A DNA stretch of 64,000 nucleotides from assembly GCF_033878955.1 (NCBI RefSeq), contig NZ_CP138858.1:372001-436000 (forward strand), written 5' to 3'. This document shows, piece by piece, positions 1-7,252 of the stretch. The stretch is from Coraliomargarita algicola (GTDB lineage: Bacteria > Verrucomicrobiota > Verrucomicrobiia > Opitutales > Coraliomargaritaceae). The notes below the pieces were generated by a model. That model was given only the letters and a program-made list of their open reading frames with translations. It was not told the origin of the DNA and did not search any database. Numbering within the stretch: position 1 is the first letter of the stretch; every line of letters starts with the position of its first letter. Position numbers and translations under genes: made by a program.

Positions 1-104
1 CCGGTGTGGCGGGCATATAACCAGTTGAAGAGGGCGGTGCGGGCACTGCCGATGTGGAAGAAGCCAGTTGGACTGGGAGCGAAACGAACGCGAACCTTGG
101 ACAT
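1..104 (-). CDS. gltX: Glutamyl-tRNA synthetase, N-terminal fragment (runs off window)
   Basis: Only the first 34 codons are present. The reverse-strand translation begins MSKVRVRFAPSPTG and continues FFHIGSARTALFNW, the class I Glu/Gln-tRNA synthetase N-terminus with a HIGH-type motif (HIGS) that binds ATP. The enzyme charges tRNA-Glu with glutamate in the cytoplasm. It lies 50 bp downstream of proS on the same strand, so the two synthetases may be co-transcribed. The rest of the gene lies left of the window, so intactness cannot be judged. Confidence 0.9.
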   Translation of the reverse strand, partial: MSKVRVRFAPSPTGFFHIGSARTALFNWLYARHT

Positions 105-154
105 GAGTGAAGTGGTGTTAATTGTATAAAATCGAGGTGAGCTCTAGTAGCAGC

Positions 155-1666
155 CTAGTAGCTTTTGGCGAAGATGACTCGTTTGCCTGGCTTGCCGGTA
201 AAGACACAGGGCACGACTTCGTCGACTGTGGCATTGGGGATGCACCGGACGGTCACTTTGTATTGCTTGGCAATCTTCTCTTCGAGTTCCGCATCGCAGC
301 AGAAGCCCATCGAGGCGAAGCCGCCGTGAATCTCGTTTCCTTTGGGCGTGAAGAACTCGATGAAATCAGCCTCGTTGGTGATCTCGCGTGTGTGTGCCTT
401 GCGGAAGGCTTTGGCCTTGGCCAGTAGGCCTGCTTGCATCTCGTCCAGTAGGTCGGCGACGCCGGCCACGAATTGATCGCGCGGGATGCTTTGCTTGTCC
501 TTGGGCGCGCGGTCGCGGCGGCCGACAAATACATTGCCCGCTTCCATGTCCCTTGGGCCGACTTCGACGCGTAGAGGAATGCCCTTTTTAATCCAGCCCC
601 AAGACTTTTCACCCCCGCGGATGTCGCGATCGTCGAACTCGACACGCACAGGCGCGCCCATGTAATTCTGCGCGATCAGTTGCTGCTTGAGTTCGTGGCA
701 GTAGTCCAGCACTTGCTGGCGGGTCGCTTCCTTGGGCGTGACAGGAATGATCACGATGTGGGAAGGCGCAATGCGCGGTGGCAAGACCAGGCCATCATCG
801 TCCGAGTGGGTCATGATCAGGCCGCCCACCAGGCGAGTGGAGACGCCCCAGGAAGTCGTCCATGCAAACTCCTCTTTGCCTTCGGCGCTGAGGTATTTAA
901 TGTTGCTGGACTTGGCAAAGTTCTGGCCGAGGAAGTGAGAGGTGCCCGCTTGCAATGCTTTGCGGTCCTGCATCATGGCTTCGATGGCAAAGGTCGCATC
1001 GGCACCGGGGAAGCGTTCTGCTTCAGTCTTTTCACCGGTGATGACTGGCATGGCCATGAAGTTTTCGGCAAAGTCGGCATAGACTTCCAGCATTTGGCGT
1101 GTCTCCGCCATTGCCTCTTCTGCAGTGGCGTGCACGGTGTGGCCTTCTTGCCAGAGGAATTCTGCGGTGCGTAAAAACAGACGGGTACGCATCTCCCAGC
1201 GAACCACGTTGGCCCACTGGTTAATCAGCAGTGGCAGGTCGCGATAGGACTGCACCCATTTGGAAAAGAGTTCTCCGATGATCGTTTCGGAGGTCGGGCG
1301 CACGATCAGAGGCTCTTCCAGCGGGCCCGCTGGCTGCAGTTTGCCATCCTCATCGGCTTCCAAGCGTGAATGGGTGACGACGGCGCATTCCTTGGCAAAG
1401 CCTTCCACGTGGTCGGCCTCTTTTTGCAAGAAGCTCATCGGGATGAAGAGCGGGAAGTAGGCGTTTTTATGGCCCGTCTCTTTGAAGCGACGGTCCAGAT
1501 CTTGTTGAATATTTTCCCAAATGGCGTAGCCCCAGGGCTTAATCACCATGCAGCCGCGCACGGGAGAATTCTCCGCGAGATCGGCGGCCTTGACGACCTG
1601 TTGATACCATTCGGGATAGTCCTCGTTACGAGTAGGAGTGATTGCGGTTTGTGCCTGCTTTGCCAT
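155..1666 (-). CDS. proS: Prolyl-tRNA synthetase, archaeal/eukaryal type
   Basis: Class II aminoacyl-tRNA synthetase that attaches proline to tRNA-Pro. At about 503 residues, without the large inserted editing domain of the long bacterial form and with a C-terminal module holding a CC pair (GFCCDAE), a further Cys (TVRC) and the terminal FAKSY, it matches the shorter archaeal/eukaryal-type ProRS. Class II motifs are visible (RPTSE, then the WEMRTRLFLRT region). The ATG start is chosen because MAKQAQ resembles family N-termini. An in-frame TTG 15 bp upstream has a better placed GAGG and cannot be excluded. gltX follows 50 bp downstream on the same strand. Confidence 0.93.
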   Translation of the reverse strand: MAKQAQTAITPTRNEDYPEWYQQVVKAADLAENSPVRGCMVIKPWGYAIWENIQQDLDRRFKETGHKNAYFPLFIPMSFLQKEADHVEGFAKECAVVTHSRLEADEDGKLQPAGPLEEPLIVRPTSETIIGELFSKWVQSYRDLPLLINQWANVVRWEMRTRLFLRTAEFLWQEGHTVHATAEEAMAETRQMLEVYADFAENFMAMPVITGEKTEAERFPGADATFAIEAMMQDRKALQAGTSHFLGQNFAKSSNIKYLSAEGKEEFAWTTSWGVSTRLVGGLIMTHSDDDGLVLPPRIAPSHIVIIPVTPKEATRQQVLDYCHELKQQLIAQNYMGAPVRVEFDDRDIRGGEKSWGWIKKGIPLRVEVGPRDMEAGNVFVGRRDRAPKDKQSIPRDQFVAGVADLLDEMQAGLLAKAKAFRKAHTREITNEADFIEFFTPKGNEIHGGFASMGFCCDAELEEKIAKQYKVTVRCIPNATVDEVVPCVFTGKPGKRVIFAKSY

Positions 1667-1761
1667 AAGGGGAGCTAGCAAATGCGCCTCGCGCTCGCCT
1701 GCAATGCCAAATTAGCAAGAAGATCAAGTCGACTACGTTTTTATTCGCCTGTTCTGCCCCT

Positions 1762-2001
1762 TTACCAAGGCTGATCTGTGTAAGTATTGCCCATCCAGCC
1801 GCCGCGTACGAAGTCGACTACCGGCTGGAATAGGTTCGGAAAGACTTTGGCAAATATAAGTAAGATGCCCAGTGTGATTAGCAAAATGACTAAGCCCTTG
1901 CCGGCTGCTTTCAGCAGTTTGATGATGAGCAGTAGCAATACTACGAGGATGACCCAAACCACGACGTTGCGTGATGCGATTGCTTCTTGTAGGAATTCCA
2001 T
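1762..2001 (-). CDS. Small two-helix membrane protein, unknown function
   Basis: A 79-residue protein with two hydrophobic stretches: about residues 12-28 (VVVWVILVVLLLLIIK) and about 37-53 (LVILLITLGILLIFAKV), joined by a short KAAGKG loop. It is probably a two-span inner-membrane protein. No family is recognised. It lies downstream of serS on the same strand, separated by about 95 bp holding a hairpin, and about 95 bp upstream of proS, so it sits between two synthetase genes. Nothing in the sequence indicates a role. Confidence 0.6.
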   Translation of the reverse strand: MEFLQEAIASRNVVVWVILVVLLLLIIKLLKAAGKGLVILLITLGILLIFAKVFPNLFQPVVDFVRGGWMGNTYTDQPW

Positions 2002-2024
2002 TGACGCTCAGGCTGACATGGCGA

Positions 2025-2052
2025 ACGGCTTTGGCAAGCTTGCGAAAACCGT
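2025..2052. terminator. Hairpin between serS and the small membrane gene
   Basis: Imperfect inverted repeat: outer arms ACGG/CCGT and TTT/AAA surround a perfect 10-bp palindrome GCAAGCTTGC. It lies 44 bp past the serS stop codon and could form an RNA hairpin in either direction. There is no clear U-run, so termination is only a guess. Confidence 0.3.
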
Positions 2053-2096
2053 CCGCTTAGTGTATTAGATCATTTAAAGGACGTTGTCGGTGGGTT

Positions 2097-3369
2097 TTAT
2101 TTGGCTTCCCCGATAAATTCCTGGCGCATCCAGTATTGCAGGCATTCTGGAATCTTAACACGACCGTCTGCTTGCAGGTGATTTTCTAAAATCGCCGCCA
2201 ATACACGAGGCACGGCCAAGCCGGAACCATTTAGAGTGTGGGCGGTGACTGGTTTGCCATCGGCACCGCGGTAGCGAATGCCGGCACGACGCGCTTGGAA
2301 ATCAGTAAAGTTGGAGCAACTAGACACTTCCAGCCAGCGCTTTTGACCGGCCGCAAAGACCTCGAGATCATACTGCTTCGCGTGAGGGAAGCCAATATCG
2401 CCTGTGCACATGCGGAGCACGCGGTAGGGCAGCTCCAGTTTTTGCAGCGTCGACTCGACGTTGTCGCGCAGCTTTTCCAGCTCTTCCATGGAGCTCTCGG
2501 CATCCGTCCACTTCACCAGTTCGACTTTATCGAATTGGTGCAGACGATTCAGGCCACGCACGTGTGCGCCCCAACTGCCCGCCTCACGTCGGAAGCAGGG
2601 CGTGTAGGCGCAACGCTTAATCGGCAGCTGATCACTATCCAGGATTTCGTCGCGGTAGAAATTAGTGACAGGCACCTCAGCTGTCGGAATGAGGTAGAGC
2701 CCCTCCTTTTCGTCGACATACATCTGGCCTTCCTTGTCAGGCAATTGCCCGGTTGCGGTTGCGCTCTCTGCATTGACCACGATCGGAGGGAGCACTTCCT
2801 CGTAACCATTCAGGCGCGCTTCTTCTAAGAAGAAGTTGACCAGCGCGCGTACCTAGGCGGGCCATTTCACCCACGTAGAAGGGGAAGCCCGCACCTGCGG
2901 TTTTGACGCCCCGCGCAAAGTCGATACGTGATTCGAACCATGGGATGTCAAAGTGTGGCAGCGCATTTGGATAGGCCGCATCCGCATCGCCCCAAGTGGA
3001 CGCGACTACGTTTTCGTCCTCTCCCTTGCCAACGGGCACGGAAGGATCGGGTAAATTGGGGATCGAGAGGAAGGCCTCTTGAAAGGCTTCGTCGGCGATC
3101 TTGGCTTCGGCTTCCAATTCTTTGGCGCGATTGGCGATCGCTTTCATGCCTTTCACGGCTTCCATAAACTCAGGAGAACCCTTGGCCAAGGCAGCCATTT
3201 CCTTATTGGCCGCTTTTTGAGCCGCACGCGCTTGTTCCGCCTCAGTTATTTTAGTGCGGCGGGCAGCATCGAGTTCAAGCACCGCGTCGATGTCGGTCTT
3301 GAATTTCTTGTTAGCAATGGCAGCGCGGACGAAGTCCGGTTGCTCGCGAAGTAGCTTAATATCGATCAT
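2097..3369 (-). CDS. serS: Seryl-tRNA synthetase with an apparent +1 frameshift
   Basis: The N-terminal part reads MIDIKLLREQPDFVRAAI, then the tRNA-binding coiled coil (about residues 30-105), then the start of the class II core (FYVGEMARL). The frame is lost there, and the core resumes in another frame at RALVNFFLEEA with ATATGQLP, IPTAEVP, CFRREAGS and a C-terminal GSGLAVPR. Removing one G from the GG at about 2852-2853 restores a single reading frame of about 423 codons, the usual SerRS length. SerRS is essential, so a sequence error or a slippage site is more likely than a true null. It charges tRNA-Ser and selenocysteine tRNA. Confidence 0.88.
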
Positions 3370-3546
3370 GGGAAAAGTTGTCTGAAAAAGCAGACAGGAC
3401 TGGGCGCACAGTCAAGCCAGCAAAATAGCGATTCTTGAGGCTGAAGGTACGGATCCGCTCAGTCTGACGCTTCGCCGGCGCCACTCGGCTGTTTGATTTT
3501 GTGCTTTATCTAGAGCGCATTCTAGCGCTTCGTCTATAGTCACAAG

Positions 3547-4551
3547 ATGATAAAAGATCAACTAGGGCGAGGGCTCACGGATTTGCGAATATCGCTGACA
3601 GATCGCTGTAATCTGCGCTGCAGCTATTGTATGCCCAAAGAGATTTTTGGGCCTGATTATGTCTTCTTGCGCAAGGCGGAGTGGCTTCGCTTTTCGGAAC
3701 TGGACGATTTGGTGGCTGCCTTTGTCCGTCTCGGCGTGCGTAAAATACGATTGACCGGGGGCGAGCCCTTGTTGCGGCCAGGCTTGGCCAAATATATTCA
3801 CGGCTTGAAGCACCTGCATCGGATCGAAGACATCGCGATGACCACCAATGGACTGCGCTTGGCGGAGCGAGCGGGGGAGTTGAAACTAGCGGGGCTGGAC
3901 CGTGTGACTGTTAGTTTAGACGCATTGGATCCTGAGATTGCGGGCACGATGAATGGCCGTGGCGTATCTCCGCGGGCGGTGCTCGCGGGGATTGCGGCGG
4001 CGCAGCACGAAGGCTTTCAGGTCAAAGTCAACATGGTGGTCGAACGTGGCGTGAATGACGGTGAAATTTTGCCGATGGCACGCTATTTCAAACAACGAGG
4101 GATCAGCCTGCGTTTTATTGAGTTCATGGATGTGGGCAATCACAATGGCTGGAAGATGGAGCGCGTGGTGAGTGGGCGCGAGATCTTGAGTGCCATTCAA
4201 ACAGAGTTTGAGGTCGAAGCAGTCGATCTGAGTTCGAGTCAGCAGGTGGCGAAACGCTATCGATATGCCGATGGCTCGGCGGAGTTCGGATTGATCACCT
4301 CAGTCACTCAGCCATTTTGCGGTGGCTGCACGCGGGCGCGCATTTCGGCCGACGGCAAACTTTATACCTGTCTTTTTGCGAGCTCCGGGCTTGATCTGAA
4401 GCAGATTTTAAGAGCCAATGATTATGATCGCGATCAACTCTTCGGCCTATTGTCGCGCCACTGGGGGGCTCGTGGGGATCGCTATTCAGAACTTCGCTCG
4501 CAAACGAAGCAAGCCGCTCATAAGGTTGAGATGTCTTACATCGGCGGCTGA
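3547..4551 (+). CDS. moaA: GTP 3',8-cyclase (radical SAM, molybdenum cofactor)
   Basis: First enzyme of molybdenum cofactor synthesis, converting GTP to cyclic pyranopterin precursor with MoaC. The N-terminal radical-SAM cluster motif CNLRCSYC places ligands at C21, C25 and C28. A GGEP SAM-binding motif follows. The C-terminal cluster ligands are C258, C261 and C275 (CGGCTRAR ... YTC). The protein ends in the conserved Gly-Gly tail (YIGG) needed for activity. Its length of 334 residues is typical. It stands alone, with no other mo genes nearby, and converges on the LysR gene with a 5-bp gap. A nitrate-type sensor protein lies just beyond, which suggests a nitrate reductase as client. Confidence 0.94.
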   Translation: MIKDQLGRGLTDLRISLTDRCNLRCSYCMPKEIFGPDYVFLRKAEWLRFSELDDLVAAFVRLGVRKIRLTGGEPLLRPGLAKYIHGLKHLHRIEDIAMTTNGLRLAERAGELKLAGLDRVTVSLDALDPEIAGTMNGRGVSPRAVLAGIAAAQHEGFQVKVNMVVERGVNDGEILPMARYFKQRGISLRFIEFMDVGNHNGWKMERVVSGREILSAIQTEFEVEAVDLSSSQQVAKRYRYADGSAEFGLITSVTQPFCGGCTRARISADGKLYTCLFASSGLDLKQILRANDYDRDQLFGLLSRHWGARGDRYSELRSQTKQAAHKVEMSYIGG

Positions 4552-4556
4552 AATCG

Positions 4557-5498
4557 CTACTCAGTGCTCGTCTTGTTCGAGATCTTTTTGGGTGATTGCA
4601 TCTGGCCCGCGACAGCTTCGCAGATGCCTAAGAAGGTCTCTTCCGTGATGGACAGTTTTTTATCTTTGGCATAGCTAATGCCCCAGTTGCGCACGATTTT
4701 TCGTTGTCCGGTGGAAATTTTTACCAGACTGCCCGCGTTGATCTCGTTTTCTACTGTCCAGGATGCTAGAAAACTCACTCCATAGTTAATCTTCACCAAC
4801 TCTTTGATGGCTTCCATACTTCCGAGTTCGATGTAGTTTTGCATTAACAGTTTATTGTGGCGGAAATTTTGTTCTATCAGCTCGAAGGTAAGGCTGCCTT
4901 TATTATACAGCACCATTCGTTCTTGAGCAATTTTAGCCATTCTTGCGCGCCCGGTTTGTGCAAATTCGTGAATCGGGGAGGTGACCAGTATGAGCTCGTC
5001 TGAAAAAAGTGGCTTCACTTCGACCTCTTTCAGGTCGCTTGGACTCACAATAATAGACAAGTCGATCTCATGGCGCCGGGTCATATCCAATAAGTGCGGT
5101 GTATCGGCAGGAGTGATCGTGAGGATGCAATCCGGGAAGCACTCATTGAACTCTCTTAATACGTTGGGCAGAATGTGCTGACACGCAGTCGTACTGGCAC
5201 CGATACGCAAGCGGCCACGCCCCCAATTGACGCGATCCTGGATGCGCATGCGGGCGCCCTGCATTTGATTTAGAATGTTCTGAGCGTCTTTATACAACTC
5301 CTCGCCGTCATCCGTGATATTGATCTTGCGCCCTGTGCGGGTGACGAGTTGACAGCGTAAGTCTGTCTCCAAGTTTTTAACCGAGTGGCTGATCGCCGAT
5401 TGCGTGAGACTCAATAGGCGCGCGGTTTCGGTGAAACTCCCAGTCTGAACTAGCGTACAAAAAGCAAGAAGTTGGCGGCTGTCGATTGTTTCAAGCAT
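4557..5498 (-). CDS. LysR-family transcriptional regulator
   Basis: Has a typical N-terminal winged helix-turn-helix (about residues 6-65: RQLLAFCTLVQTGSFTETAR ..., with the usual SQSAISHSVK-type recognition helix) followed by a periplasmic-binding-protein-like effector domain (from about residue 92). The length of 313 residues is normal. It is divergent from the NrtA/NasS-like gene with 80 bp between start codons, the usual LysR arrangement, so it probably controls that gene and itself. The effector is unknown. The overall look is closest to CysB/CbbR-type members, which respond to small anions or metabolites, but that is only an impression. Confidence 0.88.
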   Translation of the reverse strand: MLETIDSRQLLAFCTLVQTGSFTETARLLSLTQSAISHSVKNLETDLRCQLVTRTGRKINITDDGEELYKDAQNILNQMQGARMRIQDRVNWGRGRLRIGASTTACQHILPNVLREFNECFPDCILTITPADTPHLLDMTRRHEIDLSIIVSPSDLKEVEVKPLFSDELILVTSPIHEFAQTGRARMAKIAQERMVLYNKGSLTFELIEQNFRHNKLLMQNYIELGSMEAIKELVKINYGVSFLASWTVENEINAGSLVKISTGQRKIVRNWGISYAKDKKLSITEETFLGICEAVAGQMQSPKKISNKTSTE

Positions 5499-5578
5499 GA
5501 GAGAAATTCATTTGATAGATGAATGTATTCGTTTTATTTAATTTATAAATCGGTATGGTCAATGCTATATGCCGGTAG
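5499..5578. promoter_or_regulatory. Divergent promoter/operator region of the LysR pair
   Basis: AT-rich spacer between two divergent start codons. It contains a perfect 10-bp palindrome ATTTATAAAT (5541-5550) and several T-N11-A arrangements of the kind bound by LysR proteins. No individual promoter box can be assigned with confidence. Confidence 0.4.
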
Positions 5579-6637
5579 ATGTTTACACCTACGCCAGATT
5601 TCTCAATTCGCACACGCCGCAATGCTTCAATTAAACTAGGATATGTCCGACTGCTCGATGCCGCGCCTTTGGTGGTGGCCGATAGTTTGGGCATGTTTCG
5701 CGAGGCAGGTCTCGACGTTGAACTTTCGCGCGAGGTCGGTTGGGCCACGATCCGCGATAAGCTCGCCTTTGGGGAGTTGGATGTGGCGCAGGCGCTCAGT
5801 CCCTTGCCACTGGTCATGCAGATGGGGATCAATGTCAGTAAAACCGAGGTGATTGCCGGGATGGTGCTCAACTGCAATGGCAATGCCATCACTCTGTCCA
5901 AACAATTACACGAAGAAGGTGTGGATGATGGTCAAAGTTTGCGCCGGTATATCAACAATGGCTTTCACCCGCGCAAATTGGTTTTTGGAGTCGTCTCGCA
6001 TGCATCCTCGCATAATTTCACCCTCTGTCGTTGGTTAGAGCAGCATGGAATCAATCCGCGACAGGATGTGATCATCTCGGTGCTGCCGCCGGATCAGATG
6101 GTGCGTAATTTGGCGGCGAAGAATATCGATGGCTTTTGCGTTGGCGAACCGTGGAGTTCGCTTGCGATCGAGGAGGAACTCGGATGGTGTGCGGCCACGA
6201 GTGCAGAAATTTCCAATGGTTACCCGGAAAAGGTTTTGGCGACTACCGAGCGTTTTTACACCTATCGTGGTGAAGAATATATAAAAATGATACAGGTCCT
6301 GCTGCAGGCCTGTGAGTATTGTGATACCAAGGAACAGCGCAGTAGTATGCTCAATATTCTGTCCAAGTCGGATTACTTGAATTGTAGCCCCAGGACTTTA
6401 TCACATGCTTTTTCTGAGGAATTCCCGAAGGGATACGGGCAAACTGCATCAGGCACTTTTATACGATTTAGTGGCGAAAAAATCAATTGTCCCGACTTGG
6501 AGCGGGCCACACAAGTCTACCAGGACTTAGTCCGTTTCATGCCACATTGCGCAGACAATGCAATCAACCTAAAGAGCGTTGCAGGCATCTATCGTGAGTC
6601 CATCTATGAACAAGCGATACATTCACTGGTGAGTTAG
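5579..6637 (+). CDS. NrtA/CmpA-like nitrate-type binding protein without signal peptide (NasS-like)
   Basis: From about residue 18 the protein follows the NrtA/CmpA fold: LGYVRLLDAAPLVVADSLG, then LSREVGWATIRDKL and GELDVAQALSPLPL, then GNAITLS. These motifs line the nitrate/bicarbonate site of the family. Unlike exported NrtA there is no hydrophobic leader, Tat motif or lipobox. The N-terminus (MFTPTPDFSIRTRRNAS) is polar, so the protein should stay in the cytoplasm, as NasS does when it senses nitrate. No transporter genes follow. NasS normally works with the antiterminator NasT, which is not in the window; here the partner is a divergent LysR gene. Its 352 residues are shorter than typical NrtA. 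Confidence 0.75.
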   Translation: MFTPTPDFSIRTRRNASIKLGYVRLLDAAPLVVADSLGMFREAGLDVELSREVGWATIRDKLAFGELDVAQALSPLPLVMQMGINVSKTEVIAGMVLNCNGNAITLSKQLHEEGVDDGQSLRRYINNGFHPRKLVFGVVSHASSHNFTLCRWLEQHGINPRQDVIISVLPPDQMVRNLAAKNIDGFCVGEPWSSLAIEEELGWCAATSAEISNGYPEKVLATTERFYTYRGEEYIKMIQVLLQACEYCDTKEQRSSMLNILSKSDYLNCSPRTLSHAFSEEFPKGYGQTASGTFIRFSGEKINCPDLERATQVYQDLVRFMPHCADNAINLKSVAGIYRESIYEQAIHSLVS

Positions 6638-6685
6638 CGCACGATTCAGAAGTTTGCTGAGATATGAACCTGAATAAATGAGTTG

Positions 6686-6829
6686 AACCGTTAATTACGT
6701 AAATTTTCGTTAATTATGAAGACACAATCCACTGCTAGTTATGCGCTTAAGAAATAAGAGGTATTTTAATTGATTCCAATTTTAGTTCGCCATTTTGGCG
6801 ACTGACCATATTGACGTAAATTAACGGTT
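6686..6829. repeat. Inverted-repeat (MITE-like) structure
   Basis: AACCGTTAATTACGT at 6686-6700 matches the reverse complement of ACGTAAATTAACGGTT at 6814-6829 apart from one base gap, leaving a 113-bp AT-rich interior. The interior holds a perfect hairpin CGCCA-TTT-TGGCG. There is no coding capacity and no target-site duplication was seen. It could be a small non-autonomous element or an extended 3'-end structure of the preceding gene. Confidence 0.4.
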
Positions 6830-7082
6830 TAAGAAGCCGATCCTTAGCCGACTGCCGAATTTAGGATTAACGGACGAATTTTCGTTTAAATCTGGATGAC
6901 TCGCGACGTGTCCGGGCGTAGCTTTAGCGAAGATTGAAGCGATTTCGAGTTGCGGCAGCGCTATAACCGTCGGTCGAAACGGCTTCGCCGATCCGCAACA
7001 CCCGCAGAGGTTTTATCAGCATTTTTCTGAATATGGCTAACGCGCGAACTTGCCCAGCGACTCGCTCGCTCAAGTTCGCTGG

Positions 7083-7126
7083 ACCGATTTCCTATAAGTA
7101 GCGATGCGACGCCAGTCGCGTCCGTG
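7083..7126 (+). repeat. 44-bp direct repeat, copy 1
   Basis: Identical over 44 bp to 7207-7250, with similarity extending about 20 bp further upstream (CTCGCTCG...CAAGTTCGCT). It contains a small dyad, GCGAC-GCCA-GTCGC, that could form a hairpin. An inverted partial copy of the dyad-containing 18-mer occurs at 57794-57811, so the unit is dispersed. Confidence 0.75.
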
Positions 7127-7143
7127 CCGGCCAGCCATTCAAT

Positions 7144-7178
7144 ATTCGAAGTTGAACGTTGGACGTTGGGCGTTCCCA
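7144..7178 (+). repeat. Degenerate 7-bp tandem array
   Basis: Five consecutive heptamers: ATTCGAA, GTTGAAC, GTTGGAC, GTTGGGC and GTTCCCA. The unit is related to those at 10642-10697 and 57741-57782. It is non-coding. Confidence 0.65.
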
Positions 7179-7206
7179 CGACCTCGCTCGCGCAAGTTCG
7201 CTACGA

Positions 7207-7250
7207 ACCGATTTCCTATAAGTAGCGATGCGACGCCAGTCGCGTCCGTG
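7207..7250 (+). repeat. 44-bp direct repeat, copy 2
   Basis: Exact second copy of the 44-bp unit at 7083-7126. It ends 2 bp before the alaS stop codon and includes the same GCGAC/GTCGC dyad. Because it lies directly past the alaS stop, its hairpin could act at the 3' end of that mRNA. Confidence 0.75.
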
Positions 7251-7252
7251 AA

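Larger units (their letters stand above)
6638..7252. other. Gene-free spacer rich in repeats
   Basis: About 615 bp with no convincing gene. It contains an inverted-repeat pair (6686-6700 and 6814-6829) around a small hairpin (6788-6800), two identical 44-bp direct repeats (7083-7126 and 7207-7250), and a 7-bp tandem array (7144-7178). Short open frames here are repeat translations. Confidence 0.7.

Noticed and set aside
155..1681. Bacterial-type (long, editing-domain) ProRS
   Set aside because: The length of about 500 residues and the C-terminal FAKSY end exclude the insertion-bearing form.
2840..2860. Programmed +1 frameshift in serS
   Set aside because: No slippery heptamer, stop codon at the shift or stimulatory structure was seen; an error is simpler.
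6961..7179. Reverse 72-codon frame over the 7 kb repeats
   Set aside because: Its start is the translation of the heptamer array; the rest is the 44-bp repeat region.
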